64,000 nucleotides of DNA from Telopea speciosissima (lineage: Eukaryota; Streptophyta; Magnoliopsida; Proteales; Proteaceae): contig NC_057925.1 of the NCBI RefSeq assembly GCF_018873765.1, positions 46,903,010 through 46,967,009 on the forward strand. The letters are read 5' to 3'. Within the stretch, counting starts at the first letter, position 1, and the number at the start of each line of letters is the position of its first letter. The notes under the pieces were generated by a model. It was not told the origin of the DNA, ran no database searches, and worked only from the letters and a program-made list of their open reading frames with translations. A program made the position numbers and the translations under genes. Positions 41,976 to 55,024 of this stretch are shown here, one piece after another.

Positions 41976-43018
41976 GGGCAATTACTATCACTCCCCTACA
42001 TTTAACCTATATTTACTAAAACTCTCTTACCATAAATTTCTTTTCTAATACTCCCCTGCTTTTAAACTTTTACATCTCCTTCTCCCTTCATGTTTTTAAA
42101 TACCCAAATTGCCCTTCCTTTTTACCTAATAACCTGTTAATCTATTTATCCAATCTTAGTGAGTGGTTCATAAGGTGCTTTTACTGAACCAAGAAAGAAC
42201 TAACCGGTTAACAAATTTTTAACACTCCTCCAACTAACGAAGTAGTTCTTCCCCTTATGTATTTTAATGTGATTAATTTATTATTTTTTTGGTTGAATTG
42301 TATTTAAATGCATTAGTACTTACTTAAGGACATACGTCAATTTATCTTCTTTTTTTTTCCTTTTGTCTCATCCATTATCATGGATTTAGTAATCGATGGC
42401 AGGATCGGCATTGGGATGGGATCAGTATCGGTCTCAACCGTATTGGGATGGGATCGGTGGTACATTTAATAAGGTAGCAATAAGAGGTTTTAGGGATTAA
42501 AAGATAGGGAAAAGGAACGCCACTTGGTCGCATAGCGCGGCGTGCACCTGCGCCCAGACACAGTCGTGAACGAAATATCGACGCACCCCCTTGACCGGTT
42601 GGCGTTCTTTATCCCTAAAAAATAATGAAGAAATGATAAAAATCAATATCAAATTAGTCTCATCCCTAACCAATACTGATACATCATCGTATTTTTCTCT
42701 TGCCACACGTCTTTTGACATCTTCTCCCCTATTATTTTGTTAACCGGTTGGTTCTTTCTTGGTTGGGTAAAAACAAACTTGTTAAAATTTTGTTAACTGG
42801 TTGGTTCTTTCTTGATTCGGTAAAAACAACTTGTGAGCCACTCACCAAGAATGGATAAATAGATTAGCAGGTGATAAAGAAGGGTAATCTAAGTATTTAA
42901 AAACATGAGGGGAGAAGGAGATGTAAAAAAAGTAGGGAAGTATCAGAAAAGAAGTTTAAGGTAGGAGAGTTTTAGTATATATTATAGGCCAAGTGTAGAG
43001 GAGTGGTAGTAATTGCCC
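41976..43018. mobile_element. Long-TIR MULE-like element without visible cargo
   Basis: Starts GGGCAATTACTATCACTCC and ends GGAGTGGTAGTAATTGCCC. Arms pair over about 250 bp (41976-42225 with about 42765-43018), including TTACATCTCCTTCTCCC, ATCTATTTATCCA and AAGAAAGAACxAACC. The interior of about 500 bp has no recognisable gene and holds a foldback at 42508-42620. No clear 9-bp target duplication, so the Mutator assignment rests on TIR form alone. Confidence 0.65.
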
Positions 43019-43089
43019 AATTTATTTTTTTTTTAAAAGGGTCCTAATAATGTTTATCACATTAGTGAACACTGGCAAGTTTGCTTTAT

Positions 43090-43128
<39 letters not shown>

Positions 43129-44879
43129 AAAAAAAGAAAGGACACTGGCAAGTTTGCAAGTCAATTATGCCCTTGCTACATGTCTTTGTTGCTGGAAACC
43201 TTTGCCGTTGAACTCTTATTTTTTCGCCATTGAACAAAAGGGGGTGATGTAGAATCGTTATCCCCTCCAATTCGCTGCCCCCTCCAATTCCTCCAATCCC
43301 TCATATGGAGGTAGAATTGACCATCGTACCCTTTGCCCAAAAACATTGCCCAAGGTGGGGTCCACTCCTATTAGAGGAATTGGAGGTGCCCGCGAATTGG
43401 AGGTGATAATTATGCGGGTGATGTGAGCATGGTTTTCAAGAATCATGAATTGGATCAGAACCGACTGACACCGATTTTGATTCCCACCCATCTTAATCAT
43501 TAGTGCTTGAATTGGAATCGGGTCAGCCATTCTTTAGTCATTTTCTTCGTATTCTAACTTGAATCAAACCGATTCCTAAAGCGATTCTCAATTCCTAAGT
43601 TGATTCCTTTTTCACCCCATAAATGGTTGAGAATCAATTGGATCTGACCGATTTAGGTCGAATCCGATCCAATTCCAATTAGACTCGGTATTGCCCAATT
43701 TGATCCGCAGTTCTGTTTTAAAACCCTGGACGTGAGGGTACAAGGGAAGCGATAGTAAGCTAGAAAGGGGGTTTTGGTGGATGCAAGAGGTGCCAAATTC
43801 TCTCTCTCTCTCTCTCTTCCTCCCTGATCACTGGATCAAATTTATTCATTTTAGCTAAACCTTATTCATGTCTAGTGAAGTATAGCGCTTCACTATTGCC
43901 ACATGACAGTATATGGGTTAATCTATGTGATAGAGGACGAAGAAAGCATCTCATTTGTATAATTTAAGCTTAAAACGAGTAGAGGAAGTAGCTAAAATCA
44001 CAAAATATGCCACTCGTATTTTATATTCATCTAAATTTGATGGTATATTGGTAATTTAATACAACTTTGAGTAGGAGTTGAGCAACTTTCTTTACTTCCT
44101 TTGGATTAAAATTGGTCATTGAAATATATGTGTTCTCTATCACATGGACTAACCCATGTCTTGTCAAATGGAAAATAGTGAACCGTTATACTTCACTAGG
44201 CATAGTGACGCTTAGAAACACTAATTTTTTTTATTTGTCTAGGGTGATTCTAAGTCCAACTTGAATCATAAAATTTATTTATTTTAGCTATGGAAGGTTT
44301 GTCTAGGGTCCTCAAGGTTCATAGGAATCTTAATTGTTTAAGAGAATTAAAATTGGGAGGGAAGCCTTAAAAATTCTCTTTCTCTTTCTCTACTTTCTTT
44401 TTGCCAATGATACTCGTATTTTTTTGTAGAGTAATAGAGAATGATGTTAAGTCTATCAAAGCTATTAGGAACATTTTTGAAGATTTATTTAGCCAACAAA
44501 TCAATTTATGTAGAAGTGGGATTTTCTTTAACAAGGGAACTTCCATTTTTAATCAAGATACAGGTTCAAAGTTTTGAGAGTCTCCTTGATGAAGGGGAGC
44601 ATCCTTATCTTAGAACCCTGGTTGTGCCTAAAAAAAAAAAGGAGATTTCGAATTGAATCTTTAATCGGCTTCGATCGAAGTTGGGGTTATGGAAGACACC
44701 TCTATTATTCCAGGCATGTCTTGTTTTTATTTCCCCATTACATTTTGTAACCAATTAGAGATTTAAGAATTCCCAGTTATCCTCATTTATGTGGTAGAGT
44801 GTTTCATGTTAAGTGATAATTCTTTGAATTTTAGGTTGGTGAATTTTTCTCTTTCCTCTACATGTTGCTAAGAACCTAG
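43019..44879. other. Intergenic DNA with A-run and dispersed repeats
   Basis: 43091-43126 is an A run of about 36. 43440-43730 is a GATTxx-rich dispersed repeat similar in style to the CGATC-type blocks. A CT run lies at 43801-43816. No gene recognised. Confidence 0.45.
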
Positions 44880-45719
44880 GCTGCGTTTGGTAACGGTCTG
44901 AACAAAGAACGCCCGTTCTTGACTAAGAACGTTCTTTTGCGTTCTTCGTCTGGAACGGCGTTCGAGACCAAAAATAACCATTTGGTAACGTTCTCAGAAC
45001 GCTGCTCGAAACGGAAATGGTGTTTGGTAAAATTTGTTCGAACAGTTTTGATGTTAATTACAATAATGCCATCCTTACCTCAAAATACATGTTTCTCTAC
45101 AAACATAAATTAAAATTGTCTCATAAGTTCCTTATTTAACATAGATTAAAATATCTAATAAATTCCTAAACTTAACATAATTTAAAATATGTCTATAATT
45201 AAAATATGTCAACTTATAGTTAATTAAAGTCATTAAATTACAACTTTGACAACCTCTCTCATGATTTAATTTTCTTCTTTCTTCAAGTCTAACTTGGTAA
45301 GACCTTTAAGGATGTCTTTGAACATCTTGGCATGATTCTCCGAGGATGTAATTGCACTCTTGCAATAACCTTCGGAAATTTCGAAGAAGACGGAGCGGAT
45401 ACTGTTGAGCCGAGGGACAAACCACTCGATACATTAGTCTGTTGGCTAGAAGATGAGGTCATGCCTTCTTCTATCCATTGAAAAAATTCACATCCGCAAT
45501 TATCACTCTATAAAATCCAACAGAAGTTACATAAACAAGTCATAGTTTGGTCAAACATATACAAAAGAAACTCATTCAAATCACATTCTTGCATTGTCTC
45601 TCTGATTGAATATCTAGTTTGGTCAAACAAATACAAAAGAAACTCATGTAAGTTGCGCCATCCTACAACTTATGGTCAATTCATTTGCAATGTTTATCCG
45701 CAATCCATTCATGATTCTT

Positions 45720-46125
45720 GCACTCTCTCTCGATTGAGAGTAGACATAGATGTATCATAAGGCAAGTGTACAGGATTCGGTGGATCTATGACTACTTTGT
45801 CATCGGCACTTAAACCAAGCAAATATTTTGTCGCCTCTTGTTCGTCACGAATAAAATTATGCAACCCACAACAGGCCATCACAATGTAAGTCGATCTCGA
45901 TTGAGTAACTAGTCATATGACTTAATATTCTAAACCTATTTTTCGAACCCCAAATGTACGCTCAATTACATTCGAAGTGAGGAATGTCGTAGTTGAACAG
46001 CTCTTTAGCAGTCTTTGGGTTTCTCCCAGCTCCCTTGTAGTCTGGAATATGGTACCTCTCACCTCGAAATGGAGTTAAGTAACCAACTTGACTTGCATAC
46101 CCAGAGTCTACAACATAATATTTTC
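45720..46125 (-). pseudogene. Harbinger transposase, last exon
   Basis: Begins at 46125 after an acceptor (TGTGTAG) with GKYYVVDSGY, which contains the second catalytic Asp, then LTPFRGERYHIPDY, GRNPKTAKELFNY. A single-base loss near 45968 shifts the frame; the next frame gives VIERTFGVRK with the catalytic Glu, and later ACCGLHNFIRDEQEA. All three DDE residues are thus still represented across the gene. It is separated from its upstream exon by an intron now 10.6 kb long because of the Athila insertion. Confidence 0.85.
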
Positions 46126-46171
46126 CTACACATACAAACCATTGTAAGGAAAAACTCAACTTTACCAATAA

Positions 46172-46176
46172 GTACT
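46172..46176. repeat. 5-bp target duplication of the Athila element, left
   Basis: GTACT; its partner is at 56710-56714, directly outside the other LTR. Confidence 0.85.
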
Positions 46177-47849
46177 TGTTTGAGTTAAAATAAAACCGCA
46201 AGCGTACGGGTCAATCGTAGCTACGGGTCGAACACAAGGAGATATACGCCACTCTATTTAACTAACTTAAAAGTAATGCAAAATGAACCAAATTAAATTG
46301 TTAAATTAAACTAATTAAACTAACGAAAATCAATGCATCCTAACTCATAAGCATCTAACAAAATTAAGGGATTAAATCGGCGTCCTAACACATGAGCATC
46401 TAACCTATCGAACTAAAGCGAATTGAAAGGAATAAAAATGCAGCCACACATACTAACCACATAAAAAGAAATAAGGGAATAAAAATGCATCCATAAACCA
46501 CAACCATATAAAATTAAAATAAAAGAAATAGAGGGGGAAGAAGAAGAAGATAGAGAGAGATAGAGGAGATGGAGAATGAGATTGAGAGTTTAGATAGTAA
46601 AACCTGGATGTGCTTGCATGAATGTAAATGAAAAGCTGAATACTTGCATAAACTTACCATGGCCTCCTCTTCTAAATCTTCAAGTCTTGTCATCAACTTA
46701 AGAACTTAGACTGAAGGCTTAAAACCTAAACTAGAATTAAGAAATTACAACCCAATTGAAGACTTAAATTAAAATTAAAGCATAAACTAAACCTATTATA
46801 AGCATTAACTAAAAATTATAAAAGCAAACTAGAACTTAGAAAAGCCAAAAATCACAAATTAGAAGGAGAAGAAGAGAAGAAATTTCACTAAGTGAATGAG
46901 CCAATTTTTACAAGAGAGGTAGGGGGTATTTATAGGTGGAAGAGAGGAGAAGAGAGAAGATGGAAGGTAGGAGAAATATTCCCTAAGAAAAGAGAATATT
47001 CTCTTCTCTTTTCCTCTTTACAATGCCTGAATCCTAAGAAAAAAAAAAAATAAAAGAAGAAGAGAGAAGATTGTTTACAACTTCATTTGAAAATAAACTT
47101 CCAATTTTAAGTCTTTCCTTTTCTTTGTAGATATCTTCTCCAAGCAATAAAATCAAAGCATCTTTGATTTTTCAACCTTCCATAGATGAGAAAATATAAA
47201 TCTATCCCAAGTAGAATTTCGAATGCCCTTGAGAAGTTGGAGGAGAGAGAGAGTAAGGGTGATGACTAGGATTCCTTCAAGAATAACTAAAATACCCATT
47301 CTGTCCTTCAGAAAACGTGGAGCATGGGGTGCTTATATAGGTCTCACCATTGTGTTCCTTGGAAAAATCACACAAAATAGACCCAAATTTCATCCAATTC
47401 GGAGTTGGGAGCCCAAGATATCTCAAGTTGAAGTTGGACTGTCCAGAGCCTTCCAAATGGAATCTTTCGGTACAGTAAAGTAACTTCTGATAATTTCATT
47501 AAGGTCCCTAAAATCCGAACTTCCGTTTCACTTTGTCCCCATCCGACTGCCAATAATTATAAATAAACCCCTGCAGACCATTTTCACGCCGTCGTTACGA
47601 AACGGCCATAACTTCTTCGCTTCAACTCGGAATTAAGTGCCGTTTGAACCATTGCGAAGCTGACTCGATGGGCTATGCATCCATTTACACTTCTAAAAAG
47701 CTTAAAAACATCTCCTTAGCATCATCTCCTTCATTTTCACAAGAATTCACCTAAACCCGAAAAGCACAAGAAAGCACCGAGTAACTCGTCCAATGTGGTA
47801 AAATGTATAATTTATGCCCTAAAATTTCACACATAAATGTGCTCATCGA
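46177..47849 (-). repeat. Athila 3' LTR
   Basis: About 1.67 kb, near identical to 55025-56709. In minus-strand reading it starts (T)CGATGAGCACATTTATG after the polypurine tract and ends TTTAACTCAAACA. Most differences from the other LTR are single-base indels. Confidence 0.92.
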
Positions 47850-47862
47850 TTCCCCCACACTT
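47850..47862 (-). other. Polypurine tract of the Athila element
   Basis: Minus strand AAGTGTGGGGGAA directly before the 3' LTR. A similar AAGTGTGGGGGGG lies at about 48943-48955, as is usual for Athila-like elements that keep a second tract. Confidence 0.75.
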
Positions 47863-49025
47863 GAACGTTACTTGTCCTCAAGTAAAGCAAAAACAAAAAC
47901 TAACCTAGAATGTAGAAAATCCTAACTCACTTTCGTAGGAATCACTTGCACTTAGCATGTGCAACAAGCCTTTAAACCCCTAGGTTACCCCTAGTGGACG
48001 AGTTGTGTCTCGTGGTGTGTTAAGTGAATATACACCCAAAATTCAATTGTAAATAAATGCTGCAAATTTTAATCATGGCATAAAGTAGGACAAGGCACAT
48101 AATCCCAAAAAGTGTTCAACTAATGATCAAGGAGCCAAAGGTTCCCCACACTTGAATTTTATCACCCCACATCAATTCATGTAACAAGCATGCATCAAGT
48201 TCAAGGGATCTCCTCATATTTTTCGAACACTACTCATCTTCAAGTAAACCCCCATAGCATCGATGGAACCAAAGACTTAGGCATTGAGTATTGTTGACCA
48301 TACTTTTTTTTTTCGGCATTAAGGCAAAAGTTTTTTTCTTTCTCAACCACAAACTCTATTTCTACTCCACTACTCTCTCGAATGACATGGTGGAGCATAC
48401 ACTGACACCCAAATACTTGGTAGCTTCGCTTTGCATATATCCATAAGACATTGAGACATTGATGCAAGAGTTTTTTTTTTTTGAGTTTCCTTCCAAGGAA
48501 TTTCGATCAAGTCACCCCGCTTCATGAGGCACAGTGCCTGTCTAGTCCTAAGGAATTCCACTTTCTTTTTTTTGTTCCTTTTTTTTTTTCTTTTTCTTTT
48601 TTTTTCATTCACTTCCACTTTCATGCCTTGCCTTGCCACAAACAAATTGGTCTCAACTACTAGCCAAAAGATCAAAGGGGTCCATAAACACATAGAGGAA
48701 TCTAACCATCACATGAAGTAGCACTCATATTTTCAAACTCAATCCCCATCACCGGATACAAACCAACTACCATCCTTGAAAAGGGATTTTTTATTATTTC
48801 GCATGCTAGGAGGGCACCTAATTCCCTCTCACTCTTGCTTTGCAATTTGAAGAGACTTATGCACATACCCAAAAACTATCGCCACAATCAAAATTCACAA
48901 AATTCAAAATGCACAAAATTCACAATTAAAGTCCAACACACCCCCCCACACTTAATTCATGCAGTGTCCTCAATGCATGCAGAAAAGAAAGAATAAGGAC
49001 AAGGGAGGGGATATATACCAGGATA

Positions 49026-52000
49026 TCAGGGGTCAAGGTAAAGAGGCTCATGGAGATTCATGACCTCTTCGTCAACTGGAGTAGGCATCTCTATGTACGG
49101 CTTCAATCTTTGGCCATTGACCTTGAAAGTAGCTCCTGTAATTGGATTGAGGACTTCAACAGCCCCATGAGGATAAACTTTTTGAACAATATAGGGCCCA
49201 TCCCATCTAGAACGCAGCTTACCTGGAAAGATATGCAAACGAGAATTGTACAACAAAACATTCTCGCCTACCTCAAAAGATTTTCTCAAAATGTGCCTAT
49301 CATGGAAAGCCTTGGTTTTTTCCTTGTAAATTCGGGCATTCTCATATGCCTCATTCCTAAGCTCTTCCAACTCGTGATAGTTGGAGTTTCCTATGGGCAC
49401 CGCAGGTGTAGGTCAAAGTTAAGCTTCTTGATAGCCCAAAAGGCCTTGTGCTCAATCTCTACAGGTAAGTGACATGCCTTTCCATACACCGACGGCACGG
49501 AGATTGACCAAGATCGGTCTTGAAGGCTGTCCTATGGGCCCACAACGCATCTACCAATCGGTTAGACCAATCCTTGCGGTTCGGGTTGATGGTTTTCTCA
49601 AGAATTTGCTTGATCCGCCTATTTGAAACCTCAACCTGGCCACTGGTCTGGGATGGTAGGGTGTGGCCAACTTATGGACGACACCATACTTTTTTCATGA
49701 GGGCCTCAAAAGGCCGATTACAAAATGCTTGCCCCGATCACTAATGAGAGCCCTGGGAGTACCAAAACGGAGAAGATGTTCTCCTTCGTAAATTTCACAA
49801 CCACCTTGTGGTCATTGGTCTTACAAGCAATCGCTCAATCCATTTGGACACATAGTCCACAAGAAGTAATATGTACAAAGTTACCAAAAGAGTTAGGAAA
49901 GGCCCCATGAAATCAATACCCCATACATCAAACACCTCAACCACCGTAATTGGGTTGAGGGGCATCATATTTCTCTTAGTAAGACGCCCTAAGGATTGGC
50001 ATGAAGAACATGCCCGCAATAAGTAAAAGCGTCTTTAAACAGACTAGGCCAATAAAATCCACACCGTAAAACTTTGGCATGACTTATTAGGCCCAAATGG
50101 CCTCCACAAGCCTCGATCATGGCAAAAGATAAGACGATTGTTGCTCATGATCGGGACACATCTCCCGGATTACTTGATCCGGCAGGTCTTAAAAAGATAA
50201 GGATCATCCCAAAAGAAATACTTAACTTGTGAAAAGAAACGATTCTTATCTTGGGTGGACCAATGTGCAGTGTCACACCAGAACTGGATAATTAACAATG
50301 TCAAGAAACCAAGGTTCACTAGACACGCCATCGATACTCATCGAGAAAATTCTCGTTGACTCGAGAATCAACAATAAGGAATTAGGCAGATAGATGGTCT
50401 CGCAACCAAATTTTCACACCCTTTCTTATCCCTAATTTCAAGATCAAATTCTTGTAACAAAAGGACCCACCTAATGAGGCGAGCCTTGGCATCTTTCTTC
50501 CGCACAAGATATTTGATATCGCATGGTCAGTATAAACAATCACATGTGATCCAACCAAGTAGGGCCTAAACTTTCTAAAGCAAACACAACAACTAAAAAT
50601 TCTTTCTCTCTGGTGGTATAATTAAACGTGCATCATTAAGAGTCCTACTTGCATAATAAATCACATGGGGCAATTTATTGATTCTTTGCCCAAGAACAGC
50701 CCCTATAGCAAAATCGAGGCATCACACATAAGTTCAAATGAAACCGTCCAAATTGGAGCTTGAATAATGGGGGCTGAAGTCCGCTCTTTTCAATTGCTCA
50801 AAACTATCATGACACTCGTAAGAGAAATCAAATGGGCAGTCCTTTGCCAAAAGAGAGGTGAGAGGTCTAGCTATCCGGCTAAAGTCCTTGATGAATCTTC
50901 TATAAAAACCCGCATGGCCAAGAAAAGATCGAATGTCCTTCACACTCTTGGGTGGTGGTAAATTGGCTATAAGGTCCACCTTAGATCTATCAACCTTGAT
51001 CCCTTCTTTGGACACAATGTGACCAAGAACTATACCTTGCTTTACCATGAAGTGGCACTTCTCCCAATTCAGGACCAAGTTCTTTTCTATGCATCTTTTA
51101 AGAACCAAAGAGAGATGATGCAAGCAATTAGAAAAAGTAGAGCCATGAATAGAAAAATCATCCATAAACACCTCTAGGAAGTGCTCTACCATATCGAAAA
51201 GATACTCATCATGCACCTTTGGAATGTAGCAGGGGCATTAAAGCCCAAAAGGCATACGCCGGTAAGCAAAGGTTCCATAAGGGCATGTGAAAGTGGTCTT
51301 GTGTTGGTCCTCTAGAGCAATAGGAATTTGGTTATAGCCTGCATAACCATCAAGAAAACAATAATATTCATGGCCAGCTAGTCTCTCTAACATTTGATCA
51401 ATAAAAGGTAAGGGGAAGTGGTCCTTCCAAGTTGCCGCATTCAATTTCCTATAGTCAATGCACACTCTCCATCCCTGTTTGGATACGGGTTGGAATCAAC
51501 TCATTATTAGCATTCTCAACTACAAGTGACTCCTCCTTTCTTAGGCACAACCTCGCACAGACTCACCCATTGGCTATCGTAAATAGGATAAATGATGCCA
51601 TGATCCAAGCATTTTAGGATCTCTTTCTTAATTGCCTCTTTCATCACAGGATTAGCCCTCCTTTGGGGTTCCCTAGAAGGTGTGGAACTCTCCATCGATG
51701 TATATGATGTTGAACAATGGAGGGGCTAATACCTTTGATGTCGACATGGTCCAACCTATGGCTTCCTTATTATCCTTTAGAAGCTTAATCAACTCTTCTT
51801 CCCGAATAGAAGTCAAATCGAAGCAATAATAACAGAAGAGTATGATCATGTCCTAAGAAGACATACTTGAGGTTGGAGGGCAATGCCTTCAACTCTAATG
51901 TGGGGGCTCAATAATAGAGGATTTGGGAATGGAAGTGGATAGGGGTCCAAGGGGCTCCAAAGGTGGTTGGATGCTCCGACTCGGATAAGGGAGTATCATC

Positions 52001-52990
52001 AACACCCTCCAATTCTTGCATACATTCTTGAAATCCCGAATCAAAATCAATCTCAAAGAACGTATCAATATCATCGGAAATCCTTGAAGCATATGCACCT
52101 CTTCATCCATGTCAGCCGCTTGCCCAACCTAAACACATTGAAGTCAACGAAGTATTGCCAAAAGATAATTTCATGAGACCATTCCCGCAATTGATTAAAG
52201 CATTACCGTAGCTAGGAATGGTCTACCCAATATGATTGGGATTTGGTCCTGAAGTTGGCAAGGGGTTGGGTATCTAAAACAATAAAATCTACAGAAAATA
52301 AATTCCCCAACCTTCAACAGACATCCTCAATCATTCCCTTAGGAACTTTAACCGATCGATCCGCAAGTTGAAGAGTAATTTGGTCGGTTTCAGCTTCTCC
52401 CAATCCCGCTTGTTGGTAGACATGAAAGGGTAAGAGGTTCACACTTGCACCAAGGTCCAATAAGGCATGATCAATAGTAGTATGGCCTATAGTGCAAGAG
52501 ATGGTGGGGCTTCCCGGATCCTTATGCTTGGTCGCTACAGTCGTGAGATTAGAGAACTAATGTTAGCAGCCAAGAATGCCTTTTTGGGCACATTGGTGGT
52601 CCGCTTGGGTGCATAAGTCTTTGAGGACTTTAGCATAAGCGGATCCGGGCAATAGCATCCAACAAGGGGATATTCACCGAACCTCGTTTGAACACATCCA
52701 ATATCTTCTCCACGTAGGAGACTTCTTGCTAACCAACCTATTTGGGAAAGGTGGGGTATAAATTCTTTCAAGGTTGGTCTTTTTGACTTCCTCAAGTAAT
52801 CCTCTTTGGTTTCCTCAACCAAATCATCTCGTATATCTTTAGGTTCATCGACAACTCAAATCGTAGGCACTTCAATGGCCTCTTCGTAAGGGGGAGAGTC
52901 AACAGGAGTATGAGATGATAAAGACCGAGGTGCACTAGCCTCTGTTGATACTCACGCCACTCCTTAAAGCATAAACAACATTTACTTGTC
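49026..52990 (-). pseudogene. Athila pol (protease, RT, RNase H, integrase), broken frame
   Basis: From right to left: a protease with LDLGASVNLLPF (about 52470-52440); a linker; RT with MCIDYRKLNAAT, the YRRMPFGL block and the active site VFMDDFSIHG (about 51190-51160); connection and RNase H regions (50.2-50.9 kb); integrase with CSSCQSLGRL-type zinc-finger residues and the WGIDFMGPF catalytic Asp (about 49940); and a C-terminal piece [17 protein letters not shown] ending at 49026. Several frame changes of one or two bases separate these pieces although residues on both sides are well conserved. Confidence 0.9.
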
Positions 52991-52999
52991 CTGGAGGGC

Positions 53000-54358
53000 C
53001 CTTGGTGTCGTTGGCCTTGTGCAACATTGGTTGGAGGAGCTTGGGTACCTTGTGAATATGAACCCGATGCCTAGGATTTGGCTCAGTGGCTAGGTAACTT
53101 CCCTGTTTCCCTCTCATGCAGGATTGTGACAAGTGGTTGAGTTGTTTTTCCATGTTATTGTGGCTTGTCATGAGAAGAGCTATCTTGTTGTCCATCTCAT
53201 TCAGCCTTGTTGCCTCTCCTATATTGGTAAACCCCGGGGTTGCGATAAGGTGCAAGGAGAGGAGGCCTAGCAGATTAATAGATGGTCCTGGATGAGGACG
53301 AGGGGAAAGGGGTTAGGAGACATTCCTTGGCTTTGTGGTGCATAGTTGGTCCTTTGGGCACCAACCTGGCCTTGATGGTTAAAGTTGGATGGGCTTGCTT
53401 GGTTCCCTTGATTCCATGAGAAATTGGGGTGATTTCTCCATCCCTGGATTGTAAGTATTGCTATATGGGTTATTTTGGTAGAGAGCATTTACATTCTCGT
53501 CTGGAATTGCCCACCAAGGTGTTGGGGCATTCCTCGTAAAGGTGTCCAGGGGTTTGGCACCAACCGCATACCGACACATGGTTGACCTGGTTGATCGGAT
53601 TAATCGGTATAGACTCTTTAAGAACTATGGACTCCAACCGCTTTTATGAGGCTATCAAGTTTGGCCTCCTTGGTCGGCATACCTCAATGAGATACCCCTT
53701 AGTGGTCCTTTCACCTCTTGGGAAGATTCCCATTCCCTAGTCTTATCACCAAGTTGGTTAAGAATGTCCATGCATCATTCTCCTCGTAAAAGAAGTAAAG
53801 CCGCTGGACACATAGACTCTACAAGTTGCTTGGTCCGATAATCAATACCCTCATAAATAATTTGGCATAGCGCCACAAGTCAAAACCATGGTGAGGGCAT
53901 TCTAAGAGGAGGTCCTTGAATCTTTCCATGAATTTAGAAAAGGACTCATGTGGTTTCGCTCGAACTGGAGGATGTCACTTTTAAGCTTATTGGTCTTGTG
54001 AAGAGGGAAGAATTTTCTCAAAAAGACAATGGTGAACTCATCCCATGTATTAATGGAGTTTGTTGGCATCCATAGAGCCACTTCTTGGCCTCGGTCTTTC
54101 AGGGCAAAGGGTATAAACCTAAGCCTAACCGCATCATCACAAATTCTGACCTTAATTAGAACACAGACTCCTCAAATTCCCTAAGGAAGAGATATGCATC
54201 CTCATTAGCCATCCCATGGAAATGGGGTAGCATGTCGATGAAGTTGGTCTTGAGTTCATAGTTATTCCCCGTAACAACAAAGTGCACTAATGCATGAGGG
54301 CGTGTGCCCTGGTGGGGTAAAACCTATCCTTAAGAGTCTTGGGTTGTTGGTCACCCAT
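53000..54358 (-). pseudogene. Athila gag, broken frame
   Basis: Starts at the ATG at 54358 (MGDQQPKTLKD) and runs through the Athila-type capsid region, including FIDMLPHFHGMANEDAYLFL near 54235-54175 and a C-terminal nucleocapsid part with the cysteine-containing and NNPYSNTYNPG stretches near 53490. Interrupted by single-base frame changes at intervals of a few hundred bases. Confidence 0.8.
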
Positions 54359-54998
54359 GGTCAAAGGTGGTAGAGAAGATGGTCTTCTAATAAGACGATT
54401 ACTTGAATCACGAGTCCACACCTTAGCCACCTAAATAGATATGAGGTCTCCTTTAGAAAAATTAAAGAAAAATAACACTTAAAAAAAAAAAAAAAAAAAC
54501 TAGAAACAAGAGGGACCCCAAGGTAGATAGTGCATCTCTATCCCTCAAAAATCGAAACAATGGTTCAAAAGCTATAAGGATGCCATGTAGGTTGACAAGA
54601 AGGGAACCCGTATAGTCTTCTATAGCCACCTACGTGCGACTCCAATATGGATTCGATGTAGAATGGAGGTCTACTATACGTTTATGTTTCCAACACTCTC
54701 ACTATGTCGCTTATCGTTATCAAGAGTGGTCACCTCCAAAGATAAGTCACATGTCAATCCACCCAACCAAGTCAAGATGTAGCGTCATAGGTAACTTAAT
54801 CCTATGAGGGACACCAAAAGATGGAGGGTTGAAGCATATGAAGGACTTTAGATTGGGCGCACACTATTTGAAACGAAGAGAAACAAGAAGAGGTTTTCAA
54901 AAACTAATTTTTTTTTTTTTCAAAAAAAAAAAAGAAGAGAAAATAATAAACTAAAACACTTCGAACTACTTAAAAATCAGATAAATAAAATGGACAAT

Positions 54999-55018
54999 AA
55001 TCTCCCAAAACGGCGCCA
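54999..55018 (-). other. Primer-binding site of the Athila element
   Basis: Minus strand TGGCGCCGTTTTGGGAGATT, six bases inside the 5' LTR. The TGGCGCCGTT core fits the tRNA-Asp 3' end used by Athila elements. Confidence 0.8.
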
Positions 55019-55024
55019 AAAACT

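Noticed and set aside
43022-43270. Frame with a run of Phe
   Set aside because: Caused by a 36-nt A homopolymer on the plus strand.
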